Shown here one piece after another: positions 1 to 9,210 of a DNA stretch of 64,000 nucleotides. Every line of letters starts with the position of its first letter. Within the stretch, counting starts at the first letter, position 1. The notes under the pieces were generated by a model. The model ran no database searches. It was given only the letters and a program-made list of their open reading frames with translations, and was not told the DNA's origin. The position numbers and the translations under genes are program-made. This stretch comes from Jejubacter sp036620675. GTDB taxonomy: Bacteria; Pseudomonadota; Gammaproteobacteria; Enterobacterales; Enterobacteriaceae. The DNA lies in NCBI GenBank assembly GCA_036620675.1, contig JAZHEE010000004.1, one strand, 5' to 3'.

Positions 1-170
1 TCGATTATCCCGGCGATGGAGCGCTTACCGTCCACCAGTTGCAGGATCTCTGCCGCGGGGCCGTTCAGTTTCGCCATACCTTCCGGGTAAAGCACCACAT
101 GGCAGTTTTGCGTCTCTTCCCACTGCAGGCGGTAGCCGCGGCGGAAAACGGGGATCTGTTCGCTACTCAT
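1..170 (-). CDS. pqqD: PqqD, PQQ biosynthesis peptide chaperone (partial)
   Basis: PqqD binds the PqqA precursor peptide and presents it to the radical-SAM enzyme PqqE. The first 56 codons are visible, starting MSSEQIPVFRRGYRLQWEE, and include the conserved stretch LNGPAAEILQLVDG. The rest lies beyond the left edge. The ATG (170-168) overlaps the pqqC stop codon by one base (TGATG), so the two genes are translationally coupled. Family and order (A-B-C-D on the minus strand) are unambiguous; pqqE and pqqF would be expected further left. Confidence 0.93.
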   Translation of the reverse strand, partial: MSSEQIPVFRRGYRLQWEETQNCHVVLYPEGMAKLNGPAAEILQLVDGKRSIAGII

Positions 171-922
171 CAGACGAGCCTCGTGGTATGCCACAGGTCT
201 TTATCAGTGACGCTGTGATAGGGTTTACGATGCAGTTCATAGGCCATGGTCATGGCGTCCAGCATCGTCCACAGGATATCCAGTTTGAACTGCAGGATCT
301 CCAGCATTCTTTGCTGTCTTTCTACCGTAGTACAGAATGTTTTCGCAAGCGTAAGGCCGTGTTCCACATCACGGCGGGCCTCGCCCAGGCGGCGGCGGAA
401 GTAGTCGTAGCCTGCTGCCTCGATCCACGGGTAGTGGCCGGGCCAGGTATCCAGCCGCTTCTGGTGGATCTGCGGTGCGAACAGTTCGGTCAGGGAGCTA
501 CAGGCGGCTTCCTGCCAGATGGCGCGGCGCGCGAAGTTAACGTAAGCGTCTACGGCGAAGCGCACGCCCGGCAGCACGTGCTGGTGGGAAAGCAGGGCTT
601 CGCGCTTCAGGCCCACCGCTTCACCCAGCCGCAGCCAGGCTTCAATGCCGCCTTCGGCGCCCTGATAGCCATCGTGATCCAGAATACGCTGAACCCACTT
701 GCGACGGGTATCGGGATCCGGGCAGTTGGCCATGATCGCCGCGTCTTTCAGCGGGATATTCACCTGATAGTAGAAGCGGTTCGCCACCCAGCCCTGGATC
801 TGCTCGCGGGTCGCCTGGCCGTTGTGCATAGCGACGTGATAGGGGTGGTGAATATGGTAACAGGCGCCTTTGTCGCGCAGCGCCTGCTCGAATTGCTCGG
901 GAGTCATGGGTGCGGTTTGCAT
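170..922 (-). CDS. pqqC: PqqC, pyrroloquinoline-quinone synthase
   Basis: PqqC is the cofactor-free oxidase that performs the final ring closure and eight-electron oxidation giving PQQ, in the cytoplasm. The 250-residue product has the usual family length and the all-helical TENA/PqqC fold signature: an N-terminal FEQALRDKGACYHIHHPYH, then NRFYYQVNIPLKDAAI and a conserved YDYFRRRL segment. It starts 13 bases after pqqB ends and overlaps pqqD by one base, so it belongs to the pqqABCD operon. No damage is visible. Confidence 0.96.
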   Translation of the reverse strand: MQTAPMTPEQFEQALRDKGACYHIHHPYHVAMHNGQATREQIQGWVANRFYYQVNIPLKDAAIMANCPDPDTRRKWVQRILDHDGYQGAEGGIEAWLRLGEAVGLKREALLSHQHVLPGVRFAVDAYVNFARRAIWQEAACSSLTELFAPQIHQKRLDTWPGHYPWIEAAGYDYFRRRLGEARRDVEHGLTLAKTFCTTVERQQRMLEILQFKLDILWTMLDAMTMAYELHRKPYHSVTDKDLWHTTRLV

Positions 923-935
923 AGTCTTGTTTTAC

Positions 936-1847
936 CTAAATTTCGATGAGCATGCCGTCGTGGCTGACCTCAATACCGTGGCGGGTTAACGCCAGGCGTT
1001 CAGCGGACTCCTCATCAAGAATGGGGTTGGTATTATTGATATGGATGAGTATTTTGCGCCGGGCCGGTTGTGCCGCCAGTAGCGCCATCAGCCCCTGCTG
1101 TTCACCAAGGGCCAGGTGTCCCATCTCTTTGCCGGTGTGGCTGCCGACGCCAGTGGCGGCCAGCTCGTCGTCCTGCCACAGCGTACCGTCCACGAGCAGG
1201 CAGTCAGCGCGCCGGAACCAGGGCATCAACGCCTCGTCCGGTTCGCCCAGGCCCGGGGCATAGAGCAATGTACTGCCACTGGCGGTATCTTCCACAAACA
1301 GCGCGACATTGTGGCCTGGCAGCGGTCGGCCGCGATATTTCGAATAGGGCGGCGCATTGCTGACGATAGGCAGCGCGGTAATGCGCAGCGTCGGACAGAT
1401 TCCGGGGTTAAAAGCCTCGTCCGGCGTAATCTGGTGATGCACCAGGCCGCCATTCCAGTGCGACAGCATGGGAAACAGAGGGAATCCCTCATTAAGGTCG
1501 TTATGGACTTCGGTGGTGCACCAGACCTGATGCGGGCAGCCTTCACGCAGGCTTAACAGCCCGGTGGTGTGATCGATCTGGCTGTCGGTCAGAATAATGG
1601 CGCCGATAGCGGTACCCCGCAGTACATCGGTGTTATGGAGTTCAGGATTCGCGGCCAGCTGTTGGGCGATATCGGGTGAGGCGTTACACAGGATCCAGTT
1701 CTTCCCGTCATCGCTCAGCGCAATGGAAGACTGGGTACGCGGCGTGGCTTTGATGGTACCGTTGCGAACGCCCCGACAGTTCCGACAGTTGCAGTTCCAC
1801 TGAGGAAAACCGCCCCCGGCACCGGAACCCAGGACTTTAATTTTCAT
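936..1847 (-). CDS. pqqB: PqqB, metallo-hydrolase-fold PQQ biosynthesis protein
   Basis: PqqB belongs to the metallo-beta-lactamase superfamily and is thought to hydroxylate the crosslinked Glu-Tyr dipeptide of PqqA. The 303-residue product opens with MKIKVLGSGAGGGFPQWNC followed by the CNCRNCRG cysteine cluster typical of PqqB. It also has LTDSQIDHTTGLL in place of the canonical HxHxDH site, and IHINNTNPILDEES near the C-terminus. It is separated from pqqA by a strong hairpin, which probably sets its expression below that of the precursor peptide. Confidence 0.96.
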   Translation of the reverse strand: MKIKVLGSGAGGGFPQWNCNCRNCRGVRNGTIKATPRTQSSIALSDDGKNWILCNASPDIAQQLAANPELHNTDVLRGTAIGAIILTDSQIDHTTGLLSLREGCPHQVWCTTEVHNDLNEGFPLFPMLSHWNGGLVHHQITPDEAFNPGICPTLRITALPIVSNAPPYSKYRGRPLPGHNVALFVEDTASGSTLLYAPGLGEPDEALMPWFRRADCLLVDGTLWQDDELAATGVGSHTGKEMGHLALGEQQGLMALLAAQPARRKILIHINNTNPILDEESAERLALTRHGIEVSHDGMLIEI

Positions 1848-1870
1848 GGTAAATCCGTTTTGGTGGGAAA

Positions 1871-1895
1871 GGCTCCTCCCGGTTCAGGAGGAGCC
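1871..1895 (-). promoter_or_regulatory. Hairpin between pqqA and pqqB
   Basis: A perfect 9-bp inverted repeat (GGCTCCTCC at 1871-1879, GGAGGAGCC at 1887-1895, 7-base loop) lies just after the pqqA stop codon on the transcribed minus strand. It lacks a clean U-run, so I read it as an attenuator or mRNA-stabilising structure. It would let the precursor peptide be made in excess over the downstream enzymes. This is an inference from position. Confidence 0.7.
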
Positions 1896-1902
1896 GATGT
1901 GC

Positions 1903-1980
1903 TTAGCGGTTGGAAATGTACAGCGTCACTTCCAGGCCTAAACGCATATCTTCAAAATCAGGCGTGCACCATGTTTTCAT
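1903..1980 (-). CDS. pqqA: PqqA, PQQ precursor peptide
   Basis: This 25-residue peptide, too short for most gene callers, is the ribosomal precursor from which PQQ is cut. It ends in LGLEVTLYISNR, nearly the same as Klebsiella PqqA. The crosslinked pair Glu and Tyr (E-x-x-x-Y) are residues 17 and 21. The start is fixed by a strong GGAGGT ribosome-binding site seven bases upstream. The N-terminus (MKTWCTPDFEDM) differs from the Klebsiella form and contains a cysteine. It heads the pqq operon. Confidence 0.95.
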   Translation of the reverse strand: MKTWCTPDFEDMRLGLEVTLYISNR

Positions 1981-2089
1981 ATTATTTACCTCCGGTTATT
2001 AATCGCCACCCGGTCGGGGTTATCCGTTATGTTAACGAGGGACTGACTTGCATCTCTCCCGCATATCAGGATAGCGTCAGGGTGATAAT

Positions 2090-2108
2090 CCCGGGGTTCA
2101 GCCCCGGG
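2090..2108. other. GC-rich hairpin in the dipeptidase-pqqA gap
   Basis: Seven-base arms CCCGGGG (2090-2096) and CCCCGGG (2102-2108) enclose a 5-base loop. It lies between the 3' end of the M19 dipeptidase and pqqA. No U-run follows on the minus strand, so it may be a weak terminator of the dipeptidase or part of the pqqA leader. Confidence 0.5.
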
Positions 2109-2189
2109 TCATGAGGCTTTATTTTAGATCACGATCACAATTTTTAATTAACAAATCATGCAACCCATTAACGGATTTCGCACGATTAC

Positions 2190-3236
2190 CTAACCCCAGC
2201 TTTGCTTCAGCACCCGTAACCAGTTGCGCCAGCAAAGTTTTTCCAGTAATGAGTCCGGGTAGCCTGCCTGGCGCAGGGCATCGATAAGACCCGGGAGCGC
2301 CGCGACATCGTTGAGCGCGTCGGGCGTCTGGGTGCCATCGAAATCAGAGCCGAAGCCGACTCTGTCTTCTCCCAGTTTTTCAATCAGATAGTCGATATGA
2401 CGCACCACCTGGCTCAGCGGTGTATCGGATGAACGTTTACCGTCGTCGCGCAGAAACGCGTTGCCGAAATTAACGCCAACCAGGCCGTCGCTGGCGGCGA
2501 TGGCCGCCAGTTGCTCATCGGTAAGATTTCGCGGCTGGGGGCAGATAGCATGGGCGTTGGAGTGGCTGGCGACCAGCGGTGCCTCGCTCAGGCTGGCGGT
2601 ATCGAAAAAGGCTTTCTGATTCATGTGGGAAACGTCCAGCATAATGCCCATCCGGTTGCAGGCACGCACCAGTCGGCGACCGGCTTGCGTCAGCCCGGGG
2701 CCGCTGTCCGGCGAACCGGGGAAGCTGCCGCTAATCCCTTCGCCAAAGGCGTTAGGCAGATTCCAGAAGGGGCCGATACTACGCAGCCCGGATTGATACC
2801 ATCCTTCGAGCTGGCTTAGCTCCGCATCCAGCGCCGCCGCACCTTCGATATGCATTACCATGGCAATGGCGCCGTCGCGGATGCTGGCGTCGATCTCCGC
2901 CGCGTTCAGACACAGTCGCGCCTGGCCCCGGGAGCGGTTTATAAGTTCGTGCAGCAGCGCCATCTGGCGTTCGGTAATCTCCAGCGCTGTCTGCCGTTGC
3001 GCCTGTTCCAGCGGGATATTGAGCATCTGTGCCACATAGTGGGCCGGGGGCACAAAAACGGCGAACAGACCGCCGACAAAACCGCCCTGGCGCATTCGTG
3101 CGTAATCGAGTTGACCCGGCAGCGTACCATGCAGGAAATCCTCAATTGGCGAGCCTGATTGCATCCACAGCTGAAGGAGCAGATCGTTGTGTCCGTCAAA
3201 GACAGGAAATGTTTTTTTATTCATTGAGTTACTCAT
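2190..3236 (-). CDS. M19 (renal-type) membrane dipeptidase
   Basis: This is a zinc peptidase of family M19, whose members cleave dipeptides, including ones with D-residues. The 348-residue product shows the metal-site series in order: FDGHNDLLL (His-x-Asp) at the N-terminus, MHIEGAAAL (bridging Glu), MLDVSHMN, ASHSNAHA and GFGSDFDG. The ATG at 3236 follows AGGAG at a good distance. M19 genes also sit beside pqq clusters in other bacteria, where a role in PqqA peptide turnover has been considered but is not established. A second M19 gene occurs at 54494-55471. No signal peptide is evident, so a cytoplasmic enzyme is likely. Confidence 0.9.
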   Translation of the reverse strand: MSNSMNKKTFPVFDGHNDLLLQLWMQSGSPIEDFLHGTLPGQLDYARMRQGGFVGGLFAVFVPPAHYVAQMLNIPLEQAQRQTALEITERQMALLHELINRSRGQARLCLNAAEIDASIRDGAIAMVMHIEGAAALDAELSQLEGWYQSGLRSIGPFWNLPNAFGEGISGSFPGSPDSGPGLTQAGRRLVRACNRMGIMLDVSHMNQKAFFDTASLSEAPLVASHSNAHAICPQPRNLTDEQLAAIAASDGLVGVNFGNAFLRDDGKRSSDTPLSQVVRHIDYLIEKLGEDRVGFGSDFDGTQTPDALNDVAALPGLIDALRQAGYPDSLLEKLCWRNWLRVLKQSWG

Positions 3237-3524
3237 CTTGTCAGTCTCCTGTAACGGAAAGGGATGGGCGGGCTCTGATAACCGACACGAACATTAATTC
3301 TACTAATGTTAACGATATGTCTATTAAATTTTAATCTTCCACAAAAATTTTTAACATATCCGAAAAAGTGATATGTTGATCCGGCTTTGACTGCTTCAGA
3401 CGGTATCGCTCCGGTGCCGCCCAGCGTCAGCCATAGCATAATTTTTTGATTTCTTGGGAATTATTGCACTTTTTGACTCTGTAGTGACTCCTGGATAGTG
3501 AAAAAAACAAAAGAGGCAGTAGAG

Positions 3525-5162
3525 ATGAGGAAGTTGGCGCTTGTCATGCCCGCGGCCAATCTGCTGGGCGCGAACCACAAAGTGGACGTAGCGGAAGAGA
3601 AAACCGTTGATGTATTACTGGTCGGCGGTGGAATCATGAGCGCGACGCTGGGCACGTTGTTGCAGGAGCTTGAACCGGACTGGACTATCGAAATGGTGGA
3701 ACGCCTGGATGGCGTAGCGAAGGAAAGCTCGAACGGCTGGAACAACGCGGGCACAGGCCATTCCGCGCTGGCGGAGCTGAATTACACCCCTGAAACTGCC
3801 GATGGCGTGGAGATTTCCAAAGCCGTTAACATTAACGAATCCTTCCAGATTACCCGCCAGTTCCTGGCATGGCAGGTTCGTAATGGCGTTCTGCATAACC
3901 CCCAGAGTTTTATCAACAGCGTCCCGCATATGAGTTTCGTCTGGGGCGATCGGAACGTTAACTTTCTGCGTAAACGTTTTGCTGCCCTGCAGCAGAGCAC
4001 CCTTTTCCGCGGTATGGCGTATTCAGAAGATCCGGAGCAGATCAAAGCATGGGTGCCGCTGATAATGGAAGGACGCGACGGCGGGCAAAAAGTGGCCGCC
4101 ACCCGCATCGGTACGGGTACCGACGTGAACTTTGGCGAAATCACCCGCCAACTGGTGGCGTCACTGCAGAAGAAACCCAACTTCAGGCTGAATCTCAATA
4201 CCGAGGTTCGCACTCTGAAGCGTAATAGCGATGGAACCTGGAACGTCACTCTGGCCGATAGCAAAACCGGGCAGGATCGCGTCGTTAAAACGAAGTTCGT
4301 CTTTCTGGGAGCGGGCGGGGCATCACTGACCCTGCTACAAAAATCCGGTATCCCGGAAGCGAAGGAGTACGCGGGGTTCCCGGTGGGGGGCGAATTCCTG
4401 ATAACTGATAATCCCGAGGTGGTTAACCGTCATCTGGCAAAGGTGTACGGTAAGGCTTCGGTGGGAGCACCTCCAATGTCGGTGCCGCATCTGGATACCC
4501 GGGTACTGGATGGCAAACGGGTGCTGCTGTTCGGGCCGTTCGCCACTTTCTCGACCAAATTCCTGAAAACCGGATCGCTCTGGGATCTGTTCGGTACCAT
4601 TAATGGCTCCAACCTGATGCCGATGATGCGGGTCGGGCTGGATAATTTCAGTCTGGTGAAGTACCTGATTAGCCAGGTGATGCAGAGCGATGAAGATCGC
4701 TTTGACGCACTGCGCCAGTACTATCCGGATGCGAACCCGGATGAATGGCGGTTGTGGAAAGCCGGGCAGCGGGTGCAGATAATCAAGCGCGATCCCAAAA
4801 AAGGCGGCGTGCTGCGTCTGGGTACCGAGATCGTCTGCGATCGCGAAGGCACTATCGCCGCGTTGCTGGGGGCGTCTCCGGGGGCATCGACCGCCGCGCC
4901 TATCATGCTTAATCTGCTGGAACGGGCCTTCAGCGAGCAGATGGCCAGCGCCGACTGGCGCATGAAGCTACAGCAAATCATCCCTTCCTGGGGCACAAAG
5001 CTTAACGGTAACGTCGAGGCCACCGAGCAGATACTGAGTTATACCAGCGAAGTGCTGCAACTGGATAACCCGGTTCCTGATTTCCGTCCTGATGCAGCGC
5101 CGGAGCCGGATCGCGGTATCCCTGCCGCTCAGCCGGAAACCGTGGCCGATATTGCGCTCTGA
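3525..5162 (+). CDS. mqo: Malate:quinone oxidoreductase
   Basis: Mqo is a peripheral membrane FAD enzyme that oxidises malate to oxaloacetate and passes electrons to quinone. The sequence has the dinucleotide motif DVLLVGGGIMSATLGTLL, then SSNGWNNAGTGHSALAELN, and matches E. coli Mqo over its full length. The ATG at 3525 follows AGAGG at eight bases. An in-frame GTG at 3498 would add nine residues but has a poor ribosome site. It is divergent from the M19 dipeptidase; the roughly 290-bp gap must hold both promoters. Confidence 0.95.
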   Translation: MRKLALVMPAANLLGANHKVDVAEEKTVDVLLVGGGIMSATLGTLLQELEPDWTIEMVERLDGVAKESSNGWNNAGTGHSALAELNYTPETADGVEISKAVNINESFQITRQFLAWQVRNGVLHNPQSFINSVPHMSFVWGDRNVNFLRKRFAALQQSTLFRGMAYSEDPEQIKAWVPLIMEGRDGGQKVAATRIGTGTDVNFGEITRQLVASLQKKPNFRLNLNTEVRTLKRNSDGTWNVTLADSKTGQDRVVKTKFVFLGAGGASLTLLQKSGIPEAKEYAGFPVGGEFLITDNPEVVNRHLAKVYGKASVGAPPMSVPHLDTRVLDGKRVLLFGPFATFSTKFLKTGSLWDLFGTINGSNLMPMMRVGLDNFSLVKYLISQVMQSDEDRFDALRQYYPDANPDEWRLWKAGQRVQIIKRDPKKGGVLRLGTEIVCDREGTIAALLGASPGASTAAPIMLNLLERAFSEQMASADWRMKLQQIIPSWGTKLNGNVEATEQILSYTSEVLQLDNPVPDFRPDAAPEPDRGIPAAQPETVADIAL

Positions 5163-5689
5163 TACCCACACTTTTGCTAGCGTCGCAGGCTTTTGCGCGG
5201 CGCTCGCTCTCATCTGCGAATAATCCCAATTATGACAAAGTGCCGTGCGACGGGCAGAAATACCGGCCAGGTTTGCTATAGAGGCGCAATTTTGCTATCC
5301 CCAACCTGACATCATGATTGAACGACAGTCCGCGACTGCCGTTCGGCCATTTTGGCGGGGGAGCGGTCGACTTAACGATAAACCATGCGGAAAATCCGCC
5401 CGTTGCGGAATCAGTATTCAAAAGGTCCTGCCGCATATGCATACCGGATATTTTGACTACGGGGTTCAGCACGCGCCGTTCCGGTTATTCCGGTAACGGT
5501 TCCGGCACCAGACACCCGACGCCGCTACCGCTCCCTTGATCAGACGCCAGCCGGGGTTTAGCCTGGCGGGCTGAGGGGAACTGATGGCGTCCGGGAGTCA
5601 GGCCGGAAACGGGTTTGTTGATGACAGAGGTTTTTCCGCTCGGGTGGCGACACCGGTCGTCGGCCGTGACCTGGCAGGAGAAAATTGCG
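5163..5689. other. Intergenic region upstream of the ProP-like gene
   Basis: About 530 bp with no convincing gene. It must hold the 3' end of mqo and the leader of the transporter. A 6-bp inverted repeat (CGCCAG/CTGGCG near 5540-5565) is the only hairpin noticed. No recognisable riboswitch or tRNA was seen. Confidence 0.5.
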
Positions 5690-7135
5690 ATGCAGACAAA
5701 CTCATCATCTGTAGATCAGGAACTGCCGCAGCAGGTCAGCGATGTCACGATAGTGGACAAACCGCTGATGAAGCGCGCCATTGGTGCGGCTTCGCTGGGA
5801 AATGCCATGGAGTGGTTTGATTTTGGTATCTACGGCTACCTGGCCGTGATTCTGGGTTCGGTCTTTTTCCCGGATGCCAGCCCGGTAGCGCAGTTGCTGT
5901 CGACCTATGCCGCTTTTGCGGTGGCCTTCCTGGTTCGCCCGCTGGGCGGACTTTTCTTTGGCCCCCTGGGAGATCGCATTGGCCGTAAGAAAGTCCTGGC
6001 TTTAACCATGATTCTGATGGCGCTGGGTACGTTTTCTATAGGGCTTATCCCCAGCTATGCCGCTATCGGACTATGGGCACCGGCGCTGCTGCTGCTGGCG
6101 CGCCTGGTTCAGGGATTTTCCACCGGCGGTGAATATGGCGGTGCCGCGACCTTTATTGCCGAATATGCGCCGGATAAAAAGCGCGGCTTTATGGGGAGCT
6201 GGCTGGAGATTGGCACGCTGTTCGGACTGGTGATATCGGCGATGCTGGTAACCAGTCTGACGCATCTGTTGGGCAATGAGGGAATGCGCGAGTGGGGCTG
6301 GCGCATTCCCTTCCTGATCGCCGGTCCGTTGGGGCTTTTAGGGGTATGGCTACGTCTGCGGCTGGAGGAGACCCCGGCCTTTCGTCAGTACCTGGAAAAG
6401 CAGGCGCCGAAAGAGAAGCCGCCCGGCATGGTACAGCAGTGGCGGGATCTGCTGACGAACAGCCTGCGCCCGTTTCTGATCTGCATCGGGCTGGTGTTTA
6501 TCCTTAACGTTTCGGACTACATGTTACTGACCTGGATGCCGGGCTATCTGAATGTGGTGATGGGGTTTAGCGAACTTCAGGGTCTGGCGGTGGTGATGGT
6601 CGCCATGCTGTGCATGATGGCGGTGATCCCTTTTGTTGGCATGCTGTCGGACAGGATCGGGCGCCGCCCACTGTGGATGACCGGCTGTCTGGGGTTCCTG
6701 TTCCTGTCGCTGCCCTGCTTCTGGCTATTGGGGAGCGGTAATCTGGGGCTGGCGTTTGTGGGGATGCTGGTACTGGGCCTGTTACTGAGCTGTTTCCTGA
6801 GCACAGTGGCTTCCACGCTTCCGGCGCTGTTCGCTACTTCAGTGCGCTATGGTGGTATGGCGATTGCCTATAACCTCTCCACCTCGCTGTTTGGCGGTAC
6901 GGCGCCGCTGTTTAGCGCATGGCTGGTGGAAAGTACCGGGCATCCGCTGGCGCCGGCGTTCTATTTGATGTTCGCTGCCGCGGTCGGAGGTATTGCCGCC
7001 TGGCTGAGTAAGGAGAGCTCGCGCCAACCGCTGGCGGGATCGCCGCCGGCAGTGGAAAGCCATTCGGAAGCGGTGGCACTGGTGAAGCGTAACCGCAAGC
7101 GTCGTATCGGCATGAAGCCGCTTTCCGCCCGATAA
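5690..7135 (+). CDS. ProP-like MFS osmolyte/metabolite:H+ symporter
   Basis: This major facilitator symporter is close to E. coli ProP, which takes up proline, betaine and related zwitterions. Shared landmarks are ASLGNAMEWFDFGIYGYLAV, RPLGGLFFGPLGDRIGRKK, QGFSTGGEYGGA and DRIGRRP, with about twelve membrane segments in 481 residues. The start at 5690 is set by GGAG nine bases upstream; the longer frame from 5615 has no such site. The osmosensory C-terminal coiled coil of E. coli ProP is missing and replaced by a short basic tail (VKRNRKRR). Osmotic gating may therefore differ, and the substrate may not be proline. Confidence 0.85.
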   Translation: MQTNSSSVDQELPQQVSDVTIVDKPLMKRAIGAASLGNAMEWFDFGIYGYLAVILGSVFFPDASPVAQLLSTYAAFAVAFLVRPLGGLFFGPLGDRIGRKKVLALTMILMALGTFSIGLIPSYAAIGLWAPALLLLARLVQGFSTGGEYGGAATFIAEYAPDKKRGFMGSWLEIGTLFGLVISAMLVTSLTHLLGNEGMREWGWRIPFLIAGPLGLLGVWLRLRLEETPAFRQYLEKQAPKEKPPGMVQQWRDLLTNSLRPFLICIGLVFILNVSDYMLLTWMPGYLNVVMGFSELQGLAVVMVAMLCMMAVIPFVGMLSDRIGRRPLWMTGCLGFLFLSLPCFWLLGSGNLGLAFVGMLVLGLLLSCFLSTVASTLPALFATSVRYGGMAIAYNLSTSLFGGTAPLFSAWLVESTGHPLAPAFYLMFAAAVGGIAAWLSKESSRQPLAGSPPAVESHSEAVALVKRNRKRRIGMKPLSAR

Positions 7136-7142
7136 GGGCTCT

Positions 7143-7168
7143 TGCGCCGGGCGGGATCGCCCGGCGCA
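7143..7168. terminator. Bidirectional terminator hairpin between proP-like gene and yghU
   Basis: Perfect 11-bp arms TGCGCCGGGCG (7143-7153) and CGCCCGGCGCA (7158-7168) with a GGAT loop sit eight bases after the ProP-like stop. They face the end of the convergent yghU gene. The U-run is weak on both sides. Confidence 0.65.
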
Positions 7169-7181
7169 TTCCATTCAGGGT

Positions 7182-8051
7182 TTATCCCTGACGTTTATCT
7201 TCCGTCAGCGTATCGAAATCCGAAGCGTCGTGGCGTTCATGCAGCTGTTCATTAAGCGGCCCCGCAGTTCGGTTTACGATCCGTCCACGCTTTACTGCTG
7301 GTCGGGCGTCTATTGTCTTTGCCCAGCGCACGACATTCTTATAGCTGCTGGCATCCAGAAATTCGGCGGCGTCGTAAGAGCGATTCAGTACCAGTCCGCC
7401 GAACCAGGGCCAGACAGCCATATCGGCAATGCTGTATTCATCGCCAGCCACCCACTGGTGCCTGGCAAGTTGCTTGTCCAGCACGTCGAGCAGGCGTTTG
7501 GTTTCCATGGCATAGCGGTTAATGGCGTATTCGATTTTCACCGGCGCATAGGCATAGAAGTGGCCGAAACCGCCGCCTACGAAGGGGGCCGATCCCTGTA
7601 GCCAGAACAGCCAGTTCATGGTTTCGGCGCGGGCGGGCTGAGTTGTCGGCAGGAAGTGGCCGAATTTTTCCGCCAGATAGAACAGAATGGAAGCGGATTC
7701 GAACAGGCGAGTCGGTGGTGTGGTGGAGCAGTCCAGCATGGCCGGGATTTTTGAGTTGGGATTAACCTCAACAAACCCGCTGGAAAATTGATCGCCTTCG
7801 CCAATTCGAATCAGGTGTGCGTCATATTCCGCCTCCTTTACCCCTTTCGCCAGCAGCTCTTCCAGCATGATTGTCACTTTCTGGCCGTTAGGGGTACCCA
7901 GCGAATAGAGCTGCAGGGGATGTTTGCCTCGCGGTAGCGTCACCTCGTGAGTCGCGCCGGAAACTGGGCGGTTAATAGAGGACCAGGTGCCTCCATCCTC
8001 AGGTTGTTCCCAGGTCCATACCCTGGGAGGTTGATATTCGTGTTGCGACAT
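7182..8051 (-). CDS. yghU: YghU, glutathione S-transferase-like disulfide reductase
   Basis: YghU belongs to the Nu-class glutathione transferase-like proteins, with disulfide-bond reductase and peroxidase activity using glutathione. The 289-residue product is nearly colinear with E. coli YghU: LQLYSLGTPNGQKVTIMLEE, VEVNPNSKIPAM, NWLFWLQGSAPFVGGGFG and the C-terminal LNEQLHERHDASDF. The start is the ATG at 8051, seven bases after AGGTGG; a longer in-frame extension to 8249 has no homology. It is convergent with the ProP-like gene. Confidence 0.95.
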   Translation of the reverse strand: MSQHEYQPPRVWTWEQPEDGGTWSSINRPVSGATHEVTLPRGKHPLQLYSLGTPNGQKVTIMLEELLAKGVKEAEYDAHLIRIGEGDQFSSGFVEVNPNSKIPAMLDCSTTPPTRLFESASILFYLAEKFGHFLPTTQPARAETMNWLFWLQGSAPFVGGGFGHFYAYAPVKIEYAINRYAMETKRLLDVLDKQLARHQWVAGDEYSIADMAVWPWFGGLVLNRSYDAAEFLDASSYKNVVRWAKTIDARPAVKRGRIVNRTAGPLNEQLHERHDASDFDTLTEDKRQG

Positions 8052-8558
8052 CTTATTCCACCTTTTTGGTAAGTGAAGTGAGTGGCAATGACAGGATAGT
8101 GTAGCAGAGCCAGGGGGGTTTTCTTCCTGTGCGGTGAGTGCGGTATACTGGTGTATCTTCTGATTCTGATGTTGACAGAAAATCGCTTCACGTAACGTAT
8201 TTGAGCTTCTTTTACGTCTGGCGGCCATATTCTCTGTAGAAACACGCATGTGACGATAAACTAGTGATTATCCATTCTTTATGGGATATCTTGTTGTTAT
8301 AGAAGGTTATTTTTTTATTTTTTTTAGGTGTGTTTATTGCGTATATGAGATATATCCTTAGATTTACTTATTTTTTTAGGTTTCTTGCCTATTGACGGTA
8401 AGATAAGATACATGATTACTTACTCACCCATCCGCGTTTAAATCTCCCTGTTTAGCAACGGTGCAGGGTGATTTCCTAAATCATATGACGTGAGTTATTC
8501 AGAACTTTAAATGGAATCGGCAGTCGAGGCGTATTGCTGGAATAAAAGGCAGAGGGAT

Positions 8559-9188
8559 ATGGACATTCTGTATATAAGAGATAACAGTTTAACGGGCGCA
8601 GGGATTCAGTATGTGCTGGAACAAAAATTATCTAACTCTACTATTCATGCCAAATTTTCCGGAGAACTCAACGGATCTTTAAATATAAAAAATTATAGTA
8701 TCGTTATTCTTGACTGCCTGAGCACTGATAATTCGCTGGAGGCGATATGTGCCTGCCTGTCCCTGCTGGAGGGGATTCCTGTCATTGCATTAACCAAAAC
8801 TAAAGATGTCTGGCCACTATTACAGAAGAATATTCCAAGTCTGCGCGGCATGCTTAACCGGGACAGCGATGTTGAATTCTTTATTGCCGCGATTCGTATG
8901 GTGCTGAACGGAGGATATTGCTATTCATGGAATATTAGCGCTTTATGGAGTGTGTCAGATAATCAGTTTTATGAGTCTTTCTTTTCTACTTCGGGATTAA
9001 CCCGACGTGAAAAAGAAATATTCCAGATGTATTTGGGTGGTGCAACAAATAAAATGATTTCCGATAAGCTATCGCGCAGTGAAAAAACAATAAGCGCGCA
9101 TAAGTCTAATATATTGCGTAAACTGGGGCTAAAACGAATTCCCGTTACGCTGGACAATTGTCTTAAAATTTCCGAGAAAAGCACCTAG
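8559..9188 (+). CDS. Orphan LuxR-type transcriptional regulator
   Basis: The product is about 209 residues. An N-terminal receiver-like region contains IVILDCLSTD, where the Asp could be the phosphoacceptor, but the rest of the acidic pocket is not obvious. A C-terminal LuxR/FixJ helix-turn-helix follows (LTRREKEIFQMYLGGATNKM, then SEKTISAHKSNILRKLGL). The ATG at 8559 follows an AAGGCAGAGGG purine run; an ATG at 8511 has no ribosome site. No kinase is adjacent. Its upstream 250 bp are AT-rich, and a pentanucleotide repeat begins 22 bases after its stop. Target genes are unknown. Confidence 0.8.
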   Translation: MDILYIRDNSLTGAGIQYVLEQKLSNSTIHAKFSGELNGSLNIKNYSIVILDCLSTDNSLEAICACLSLLEGIPVIALTKTKDVWPLLQKNIPSLRGMLNRDSDVEFFIAAIRMVLNGGYCYSWNISALWSVSDNQFYESFFSTSGLTRREKEIFQMYLGGATNKMISDKLSRSEKTISAHKSNILRKLGLKRIPVTLDNCLKISEKST

Positions 9189-9210
9189 ATTTCTGATTTT
9201 AGTGACACCC

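Noticed and set aside
188..949. 253-codon open frame on the plus strand
   Set aside because: Antisense to pqqC, which is certain.
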